Assembly: GCA_003354225.1 (NCBI GenBank)
Contig: PIVH01000084.1
Location: forward strand, 1 to 8,413
Source of the DNA: Globobulimina sp.
Taxonomy: Eukaryota; Foraminifera; Rotaliida
Length of the DNA stretch: 8,413 nt
Reading direction: 5' to 3'
This document shows, piece after piece, positions 1 to 5,908 of this stretch; within the stretch, counting starts at the first letter, position 1; every line of letters starts with the position of its first letter. Made by a program: the position numbers and the translations under genes. The notes beneath the pieces are model-generated. The model had not been told where the DNA came from. It worked only from the letters and a program-made list of their open reading frames with translations, and ran no database searches.

Positions 1-321
1 TTAATTGATATGAAAAAACATGAAAATAGAAAAAGAAATGAATTTGAAAAAGAATATATTCCGTTACGTGATGAGATTACAATTTCAGTGTTGAATAATA
101 ATAATAAAGAAAATAAACAGTGGGCCATAAATGGAACAATATGTGGCTTGCGAACACAAAAGAAATCATTAGAAAATAAGTTAAAAAAATATGATGGGAT
201 ATTTGTTAATTATAAAAATCAATTTCAAAAGCAAAATAAATTAATATTACAATCAAAATGGTTGGAATTAAAGAAAGAAATTAATACAAACATTAATATG
301 CCACCAATGTGTGGTATGTAG
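1..321 (+). CDS. Partial hypothetical protein, Lys/Asn-rich
   Basis: The frame is open from the first base of the window, so the gene may start upstream; the first ATG is at 10. The 103 residues after it are rich in Lys, Asn and Glu and look helical or coiled-coil-like (around residues 50-90, with repeated KK/LK/LE patterns). The frame ends MPPMCGM-stop at 321. I recognise no family. The next reading frame (309-491) overlaps its end and carries a CNDC motif, so the two may be halves of one gene broken by a small indel near 311-322. An AATAAA poly(A) signal follows that second frame. It lies outside the likely retroelement and is probably host or another element's sequence. Confidence 0.35.
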   Translation, partial: LIDMKKHENRKRNEFEKEYIPLRDEITISVLNNNNKENKQWAINGTICGLRTQKKSLENKLKKYDGIFVNYKNQFQKQNKLILQSKWLELKKEINTNINMPPMCGM

Positions 322-491
322 GATATGTGGATGAGGAAGGATTGGAGGGACTTCATGTGATATGTAATGACTGTCGGAGATCGTATTTGAATCAAAAAGG
401 AGTGTACGTTGCGAGTGCAATATATGATGGAAAAGATATATTTGATTACATCACCAAAATATTGCCAGATGTATACAAATGGAAAGAGTAA
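309..491 (+). pseudogene. C-terminal fragment with CNDC zinc-binding-like motif
   Basis: A 60-residue frame (from ATG at 309) ends in TAA at 489-491. It contains VICNDCRRSY around residues 18-27. The same bases near 303-330, read in the third frame, give QCVVCRICG, which is another run of CxxC spacing. A zinc ribbon of the type C-x2-C-x15-C-x2-C could therefore once have been continuous here, now split across frames. Removing the 8 bases at 314-321 would join the upstream frame to this one. The family is not recognised. It could be a decayed host gene, a broken end of another mobile element, or two exons with an unrecognised tiny intron (GTATGT occurs at 314). Confidence 0.3.
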
Positions 492-499
492 TAAATAAA
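490..499 (+). terminator. Tandem poly(A) hexamers after left-flank gene
   Basis: AATAAA occurs at 490-495 and overlaps a second copy at 494-499, starting within the TAA stop of the left-hand gene fragment. This is a plausible cleavage and polyadenylation signal for that gene. It also suggests the retroelement's own sequence starts after about 500. Confidence 0.4.
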
Positions 500-507
500 T
501 AAGTTTC

Positions 508-521
508 TTGTCAAGAACCGC
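508..521 (+). repeat. Left copy of a possible inverted terminal motif
   Basis: TTGTCAAGAACCGC matches the reverse complement of 7246-7260 (TTGTCATGGAACCGC) at 13 bases with one mismatch and one gap. A related direct copy, GTCAAGAACC, occurs at 723-732, just before the exon-1 start. Such short motifs near both ends could be recombinase sites, but a match of this size could also be chance. Confidence 0.3.
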
Positions 522-562
522 GAAAATATGATTAAAGTGTGTAAATATTCGTTGTTAATCGA

Positions 563-591
563 TCCATAACATAATATTCTTGTTATTGCAG
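563..591 (+). promoter_or_regulatory. Splice acceptor in the 5' leader
   Basis: TCCATAACATA (563-573; CATAAC is a plausible branch point) is followed by a T-rich run and TTATTGCAG ending at 591, then GT. The same 11 bases precede the recombinase acceptor at almost the same spacing (18 versus 19 bases to the AG). The donor is uncertain: GTGTGT/GTAAAT around 536-545 is close, or it lies outside the window. Confidence 0.45.
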
Positions 592-760
592 GTCTCCTGT
601 AATCAACACGGTATTGAATATGCGCAGTTATAACTAAGTTAGTTCGTTTCTGAATAGTTTACTTCAGTCACTCAAAAACTATAGTCACCGAGCAAAGATA
701 CCGCCGTTTGTCAAACAAAAAAGTCAAGAACCAAAGAACAAACGGGGAAAGTCACAATCA

Positions 761-2452
761 ATGGCTGATCCAAATATTACTTTCGTTTCTGGGACACATG
801 TTCCAGCGAATACCTATTCATATCCGAACGACGCCCAATTGGGTCACACCATTATCGCGAAGAAAATTAAATCAGCAACAGGCAGAGGCTTAATATCAAG
901 CCAAACTGTCGCCACAATCGCTGCTTTATTAAAATCAGAGCTGATAATGCCATATGGGAACGATAATGGCATCAACGTTGATTTGCAATGCATCAACGAA
1001 GCATACGCCAAAGCAAAATCGTATGAAGAGGGTCATCCAGAGGAAGAAAAGGCAAATCATAATGATATTGTCTCATTCCTTTCAAACTCATTATGGTTCG
1101 ATCAGAAATTAAAGAAAAGAAGACAGGCAAAATGGGAAAAGCGCCAAACGTTATTCGATATCCATGGACAAATTGAAAGTTGGGATTTCCCAAACCCACC
1201 ACGAGCAGTCATGGTATGTCAATCAAGGGATAACGAAGAATCTGACGACAGCGATAAGGATAATGATGAAAATATCGTCGTCGATGGTACTGGTCACAAC
1301 TCCGATGATCAAGAACAAGACGAAGAAAATAAGGGTATCGGGTCAGAAGAGGACCAAATTTATGATTTAGAGCAAGAAGATATTGAGATTCCTGAGCCCC
1401 CCAAACCAGTGCAAGGACAATTTGATGAGTTAGCCGATATCAAAAAACGAATTATGAGATTTCAAGATTCAAATTTTGTAAAAGCTGATCTCGCGAAACA
1501 ATATGAAAAAGCATTTCAATTTCGATCAAAAGTAGTGATTGATTATAGGATGGAATTGATAAAAAACATTGGAGCATTTATGAAAAAGAAAACAATCAAA
1601 TACTCCGAAGTCGCACACAAATGTAATGCGTATAATCATCGCATGACACAGTATTTAGTCAATTTTCGTATTTTTTACCATTTACCGCCAGCAACTCACA
1701 AATTTGCGCGATTATTGAACATGAAAGGGGAGGCTCTACGGACCTCGATTTTGGATACCTATTATAAACAATTTGCGTTCCTGGAAGAAAAAGGATACAT
1801 CGACAAAAACGGGAAACGCGTCAAGGAATATAAGACATTGGATGTAGTGCCGCGGGAATTGTACAAAGCGAAGAAGAGCAAAGTGAAATACATCGGAGTC
1901 GGTGCAGATGGTCAGGAAACTGCAACTGTTGACCCCTGGGATGAACTAAATACTTATCGTCCAAAGAAAAAGAGACGTTTGAATAACTCGTCAGACGATG
2001 ATGAAATAGAATACGTCAATCCAAATAAAGATAAGCCAGCATCCACGACCTCGTCCGATCCGAATACAGTGTCAAATCAATGGAAAAGTGACGTAGTGTC
2101 ACAAATAAACCAAATTTCAAAGGCCATTGGCGTCATTAATTCAAAAAATGTAGATTCGCCACAAAAACAGTCCGTGGAGGCAATGTTAAAAAAGGAAGGA
2201 AGAGGAATAAATCGATGGAGTAAAGAACAATATGTCCACAAAACCACCCTTGGATTCGAATTAATTGCCAAAAACACAAACAAATACAAGAATACATCCA
2301 CCCATCAAGACACATATCAGCGACTGATGAATCACGCAAAAAACAAGGACGTTATTAATGATATTCAAGGTTTGTTAGGATCTGTATCCTATTTTCATGT
2401 GAGCCGTGTAAACAATTTGGTTGTTTACAATCTTTTGTATGACTTTGGATGA
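761..2452 (+). CDS. gag: Gag-like protein, exon 1 (spliced form ends at 2369)
   Basis: The ATG at 761 is the only usable start; upstream the frame is open to a TAA at 635 but has no ATG. Unspliced it encodes 563 residues. A donor (CAAG|GTTTGT) at 2369/2370 would end the shared part at residue 536 plus one base. Visible parts: residues 1-157 mixed; an acidic Asp/Glu/Ser-rich stretch at about 158-209; a helical central region at about 220-345 (DELADIKKRIMRF onward); the nuclear localisation signal PKKKRR at 401-406, followed by SSDDDEIE; and a polar C-terminus. I find no known domain by eye. Position as first gene of a YR retrotransposon, plus the downstream Cys/His exon, points to Gag, a structural nucleocapsid role. 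The last 26 codons (2370-2449) exist only in unspliced RNA and are more hydrophobic. Confidence 0.65.
   Translation: MADPNITFVSGTHVPANTYSYPNDAQLGHTIIAKKIKSATGRGLISSQTVATIAALLKSELIMPYGNDNGINVDLQCINEAYAKAKSYEEGHPEEEKANHNDIVSFLSNSLWFDQKLKKRRQAKWEKRQTLFDIHGQIESWDFPNPPRAVMVCQSRDNEESDDSDKDNDENIVVDGTGHNSDDQEQDEENKGIGSEEDQIYDLEQEDIEIPEPPKPVQGQFDELADIKKRIMRFQDSNFVKADLAKQYEKAFQFRSKVVIDYRMELIKNIGAFMKKKTIKYSEVAHKCNAYNHRMTQYLVNFRIFYHLPPATHKFARLLNMKGEALRTSILDTYYKQFAFLEEKGYIDKNGKRVKEYKTLDVVPRELYKAKKSKVKYIGVGADGQETATVDPWDELNTYRPKKKRRLNNSSDDDEIEYVNPNKDKPASTTSSDPNTVSNQWKSDVVSQINQISKAIGVINSKNVDSPQKQSVEAMLKKEGRGINRWSKEQYVHKTTLGFELIAKNTNKYKNTSTHQDTYQRLMNHAKNKDVINDIQGLLGSVSYFHVSRVNNLVVYNLLYDFG
2366..2375 (+). promoter_or_regulatory. 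Putative splice donor CAAG|GTTTGT
   Basis: Cleavage after G2369 leaves one base of codon 537. Acceptors at 2810, 4033 and 5908 each leave two bases before the next coding frame, so this donor is in phase with all of them (junction codons GAT, GGT, GGT). Other GTs checked nearby: GTATCC at 2384 and GTATGA at 2437 are out of phase. GTGTAA at 2406 is in phase but has poorer exon context. Confidence 0.55.
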
Positions 2453-2571
2453 TTTTGAATGGATTTATTAACAAAACAAATCTGTTTTTTCTGGAGGAAA
2501 ATGTTTTTGTTCTCCCTTGAATTTTGTACATAAAATTTTGAAATCAAAGATATGAAAAATTCGCCAGGTAC

Positions 2572-2577
2572 AATAAA
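2572..2577 (+). terminator. Intronic AATAAA poly(A) signal
   Basis: AATAAA lies 120 bases after the unspliced stop of exon 1. A G/T-rich run (GTTTGGTGCAGTTTTGT, about 2592-2608) begins 14 bases downstream, as expected of a cleavage-site downstream element. If used, it would give a short mRNA for the 563-residue form alone. Confidence 0.35.
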
Positions 2578-2619
2578 GGAATATGCACTCAGTTTGGTGC
2601 AGTTTTGTACGAATTTTAG

Positions 2620-2685
2620 CCCCAACGAGAAAGTGAACGGCATCTCAACAGTTTTGACAATGCCAAGAATAGTTCACTTTGTTGG
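2620..2685 (+). repeat. Imperfect hairpin in intron 1
   Basis: AAAGTGAAC (2630-2638) pairs with GTTCACTTT (2672-2680). The stem extends outward with CCAAC/GTTGG across a 3-base bulge, and inward with GGCAT (2639-2643) against ATGCC (2660-2664), with unpaired bases on the right side. A small inner TCAA/TTGA pairing is possible. Confidence 0.5.
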
Positions 2686-2729
2686 TTAGAAAAGTAACAA
2701 AAGTCCCAATGAGAAAACATTAATAATGA

Positions 2730-2765
2730 TGTAAAAGTGAGTCACCGTGTTGACCCACTTTTACA
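2730..2765 (+). repeat. Strong hairpin 45 bases before the exon-2 acceptor
   Basis: The left arm TGTAAAAGTGAGTCA (2730-2744) and right arm TGACCCACTTTTACA (2751-2765) are reverse complements with one mismatch in 15, closing a 6-base loop (CCGTGT). The left arm and first loop bases (TGAGTCACC, 2738-2746) also perfectly match the reverse complement of GGTGACTCA (2813-2821) at the start of exon 2. Confidence 0.65.
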
Positions 2766-2810
2766 CGATGTAATTATGAGTAACTGCCCTTTCCTTTTAC
2801 TTTTATTTAG

Positions 2811-3868
2811 ATGGTGACTCAGAGGACAGTGACTCAGAAAGCAAGAAAAAGAAAACAAAGAGAAAGAAGGAGTCAAAGGAATCAACGGCACTTAGTGAGT
2901 TACTAGCATTTGTATGGAGAATTTGTCCCAAATCATTCACAGAGATCATGTTAGGAATAATGCGATACACTAAAAAGACCAAACACATGGTCAGAGCCAA
3001 TGCGACATCAACAATTCACAATATATTTCAGGATAAGTCGAATGTATCAACTTTTTTCAATGAAGTGATAGTTATTTTGAATGAATGGTCAATGTATGTT
3101 GGAAATCGACGCAATGAAATTATTCAGAAATTACATGTTTTGTATAAGAAAAAGGACATTAAAAAAGTAACCCCCTCAGATGAGGTTGATCGATATATGA
3201 GAATGTTGAGTGTGGCCATAAGTGACTGGCAAAGGGGATCGATTTTGATCATGCAGTTAATAGTAGACCCGCTCTTAAATGAACAACTATTTTATTTATT
3301 TTTAAATGAATCCATGGCGATTGCTATGGAGGATGAGATATCAATTACCATCGCTTTGCAACACGTAACTCTCCGTTCAAATTTAGAAACGGAAAAGAAA
3401 TTGCAACATTTAGTAGATCCAATGTGGATGCAACTAGTTTTTACAGATTACGAACATGTTAAATTATTAAAAACACAACAAACGATATTTAATCACCAAC
3501 AATCAGTCCAACAATCCATACCAACACAAAACACAAACACTTATGACAAAAACAAGAATAACAACAGAAATAACAACACTAACTATGGCGGCAGATTTAG
3601 TAATAACAGAATGCCACAATTATCAAAAAAAGACAAAGAAGAAAGGATTGGAAGGATAAAACAGTGGATGGAAACAACGAGAAACAAATTAAAAGATCAA
3701 TACAAAAAGGATTTTTCAGGACATTTCTGTGCTGGACACCACATGGACAGTGAACGTTGCTTATCAAAAGGACCAATTTGTAGAACCGGAGGCATGCAAC
3801 GAGTACATCACTGCCTTTGTGGATCCACATCACATACTATTGATCACTGCAAGATTATTTTCAAATAG
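2811..3868 (+). CDS. gag: Gag-like protein, exon 2 with Cys/His cluster
   Basis: The frame is continuous from the acceptor at 2810 (AT completes a split codon, then GGT GAC TCA) to TAG at 3866-3868, 351 codons. The first in-frame ATG is only at 2948, after 45 coding residues. The start is an acidic SD-rich run followed by a basic run (KKKKTKRKK), much like the NLS/acid pair of exon 1. Counting from Met-2948: a helical, capsid-like body at about 20-175, a Q/N-rich linker at 183-213, a charged helix at 225-255, then a Cys/His cluster with C261, H264, H265, C271, C278, H287, H288, C289, C291, H296 and C301. CGSTSHTIDHC resembles the end of a CCHC knuckle, with CxC instead of CxxC. The likely role is nucleic-acid binding by Gag. 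Joined to exon 1 it would give 888 residues. Gag identity is inferred from position and the Cys/His tail, not from a recognised family. Confidence 0.65.
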
Positions 3869-4033
3869 TTTCCTTAAAATTGACTCATATTTAATTGAAT
3901 AGACAATGAGTTAAAAAGTTTGATTTAATTACAATTCCCCCCATTTTTTCCACTCTTTCCGACCTTTATTCATAACACAAACGTTTCTGAGTATAAATAA
4001 ACGTTTCTAAGTTTACTTTATGAATTTACTTAG
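3869..4033 (+). other. Intron-like spacer before RT, with acceptor at 4033
   Basis: No frame of note. It holds a C/T-rich run (about 3936-3968), two copies of AAACGTTTCT (3979-3988, 3999-4008), a TATAAATA box-like sequence (3992-3999), AATAAA (3996-4001), and the acceptor TTTACTTAG ending at 4033. The RT frame has a TGA at 4021, so RT translation must begin after that or arrive by splicing. I find no in-phase donor of quality near the end of exon 2 (GTTTCC at 3868 is out of phase). Confidence 0.5.
3979..4008 (+). repeat. Two AAACGTTTCT copies flanking a TATA-like box
   Basis: Identical 10-mers start at 3979 and 3999, exactly 20 bases apart, with TATAAATA between and overlapping the second. 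The core AAACGTTT is palindromic. A third copy, in the full palindrome GAAACGTTTC, is at 5871-5880 just before the recombinase acceptor. Confidence 0.6.
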
Positions 4034-5769
4034 GTAAAATAAAAGAAGTATCCAAAATTGACAAGGAATGTGCCGATTTACTCCAGAAATTGGTAGACCT
4101 TTGGGCCCATCCACCTAAAATACCCCCGCATTTTAACATAAATTTATTTGAGGATTACTTAAGCAACCACCCAAATGGAGGTATAGCAATTCAGTTTATT
4201 AAAGATGGATATCCTCTATGGCTAAAAAATCGTGACCCAACAAAATTGTCAAGAAATGTGTCAAATATTTGTAGAGATAAAAAGGAACTAAAAGCAATTT
4301 TAACGCGAATGGTAAAAGAGGCACAAAAAGGTTATATCACAACCACTCATAAACAACTACATTATAATTTGAATTTATTATGTGTACCAAAGCGTAACAA
4401 CGAGACTAAACTACTCACAGAAATACGCGTTGCACGTCATGGTTCCTATAGTACACGACGTACAGTTGCAATAAATGAGTTGGTTGACAAAGCACAATGT
4501 AAAATGCCAACTTTACCAAATATCCGACAATATATCAATTTGCTTTTACAATATAAATATGTTTCTTTGAGAGATTTAAAAGACGCTTTCCGACAATTAA
4601 ACCTAGCATCTGCCGATTCTGACTATATACAATATTGTATTTTTGGTCTAAGTTTTAGGGATCTACGGCAAGCATATGGTTTAGCCTCAGCAGCAGCAAA
4701 TTGTCAACACTTTGCACAAATTTTAATATGGATTTTAGAAAACAAATATTTAAATTTTGATCAACGGAATCGGATTTTAGTACACATTGATGATTTTATT
4801 TTAGCTGCAAATAGTGAGGAAGAGGCACTTGAGATGGCAATGAGATTCGATTTAATGTGTAAACAACTACACGTAAATGTTTCTCATGAAAAGGATGAAA
4901 ATGCAATTCAAAAAGGTATAGTACATGGTTTCGGATTTGATTTAAATACGAAACATGTTTTTATACCAAAGCATAAGTTTGAGGAATTAGTAAAGGCCCT
5001 CATTTGGATTATTCAGTATCGCTATGCATCAGGACATGCTTTAGAATCAATTTGCGGTAAAATGATGCATTGGGCACAGTTACGAAAACCCGCAAAAGTA
5101 CTATGTTATAGATTGCTAAAAATGATACATGAAAGAATCCGAATGCATAAAAGATTGAAGAATAAAATATTTTGGATACCAGATTTAATTGTACAGGATT
5201 TCAAGTTCTGGCTAAGCTATGCCAACTTTATGAGAATTGTTACCATGCAATCAGTTATAAATCAACCTTCGATAACAATTACAGGTGCAACAGACGCAAG
5301 CAGTGAAGGTGGTGGTTTTATCATTGGTAAACACTACGCTTGCTACAGATTTTTGGATACAATCAATGCGGAAGGAATGAACCATAGGAATATGTCCATA
5401 AACTACCAAGAGGCCCATGCCGTAATTATGTTAATTCACAATTACAAATCGTTTCTAACTGGCCATAAATTATTATTGTACATTGATAATACTTCAGTGT
5501 TATTTAGTATGTACAAACACTGGGCGGGAAGCAATAAATTAATGGAATACATCCAAGAGATAGTACTGTTAATGTGTACATTTTGCATTGATATTCACGT
5601 TGAATTCATACCATCAAAATTCAATGGTTTAGCAGATGCTTTATCCAGATTTGAGATGGATCGGTTTTATCAAATTGTCGATAATTTCAACTTATCGATC
5701 AATAGATATCCCTCAAAGTTGAATTATTATCCAAATCTACCATTATTAAACGGTTCATATGACTTTTAA
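4034..5769 (+). CDS. pol: Reverse transcriptase - RNase H (pol) exon
   Basis: This polymerase copies the element RNA into DNA, and the RNase H degrades the template. The open frame starts at 4024 and the likely coding part after the acceptor at 4033; the first ATG is at 4309. Residues counted from codon 4090: a pre-RT region typical of YR-element RTs at 15-80, the RT core at about 90-300 with catalytic Asp162 in LRDLKDAF and the pair Asp234-Asp235 in HIDDF, a thumb/connection at about 300-390, then RNase H with D402 (TDAS), E441 (YQEA), D466 (YIDN) and D516 (ADALSR). All expected catalytic residues are present. The C-terminus ends about 40 residues after RNase H, with no methyltransferase domain. 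Start at 4309 would delete the conserved pre-RT region, so an upstream exon or non-ATG start is more likely. Fusion to exon 1 would give 1114 residues. Confidence 0.93.
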
Positions 5770-5908
5770 GAACGTGCACAAACAGTTCCCATGATTCAAG
5801 CAGATTTTAGGAGGACTAGAAAATTTTTCTTTGGACTAACTCTTTTTTCCTTGAATTATTTTCAGATTGAGAAACGTTTCCATAACATATGATGTGTTTT
5901 AATTTCAG
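5770..5908 (+). other. Intron-like spacer with tandem acceptors before the recombinase
   Basis: A textbook acceptor lies first: ACTAAC branch-like motif (5835-5840), a T-rich tract, and TTTTCAG ending at 5865. A second, TTTTAATTTCAG ending at 5908, has TCCATAACATA (5879-5889) upstream. Only the second opens the recombinase frame; after the first, that frame meets TGA at 5890. The palindrome GAAACGTTTC is at 5871-5880. The only in-phase donor near the end of the RT frame is GTTCAT at 5753, which is weak. Confidence 0.55.

Larger units (their letters stand above)
492..760 (+). promoter_or_regulatory. 5' leader / left end of the retroelement
   Basis: There is no convincing open frame here; the exon-1 frame meets an in-frame TAA at 635-637 and has no ATG before 761. 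The stretch holds a short motif (TTGTCAAGAACCGC, 508-521) matched in inverted form beyond the recombinase gene, a partial direct copy of it (GTCAAGAACC, 723-732), and a splice acceptor ending at 591. Promoter elements are expected here, but I see no clear TATA box. The left boundary of the element is probably within 500-590. Confidence 0.4.
2370..2810 (+). other. Intron between Gag exons (441 bases)
   Basis: It runs from GTTTGT to a strong acceptor. GAGTAACTG at 2778-2786 could hold the branch point, followed by CCCTTTCCTTTTACTTTTATTTAG ending at 2810 (pyrimidine-rich). It contains the unspliced stop at 2450-2452, a poly(A) hexamer at 2572, and two hairpins at 2630-2680 and 2730-2765. The exon-2 frame upstream of the acceptor hits TGA at 2777, so the downstream coding block cannot be read without splicing or an internal start. 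Confidence 0.6.

Noticed and set aside
708-893. Small + strand frame overlapping the exon-1 start
   Set aside because: It starts with TTG and overlaps exon 1 in another frame; looks like chance.
1213-1219. GTATGT at 1214 as a donor inside exon 1
   Set aside because: Good hexamer, but phase 0, incompatible with all three acceptors, and it would remove most of exon 1.
2811-2906. ATG directly after the acceptor at 2810 as the start of the second Gag block
   Set aside because: It reads in another frame and stops after about 31 codons (TAG at 2904-2906), out of frame with the long block.
2425-3000. Minus-strand frames across intron 1 and the Gag-C start
   Set aside because: Short, low-complexity mirror frames of Lys-rich coding or intron sequence, with no recognisable motif.
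4090-4092. Start of RT at 4090
   Set aside because: The codon is TTG and the frame is open upstream of it with sensible coding; not a start.
5753-5908. Linear splice joining the end of RT-RH to the recombinase through GTTCAT at 5753
   Set aside because: It is in phase but a poor donor, kept only as an alternative to the shared-donor model.
5640-5908. Methyltransferase domain between RNase H and recombinase, as in DIRS1 and PAT
   Set aside because: Only about 40 residues follow the last RNase H motif and the spacer is non-coding; there is no room for it.
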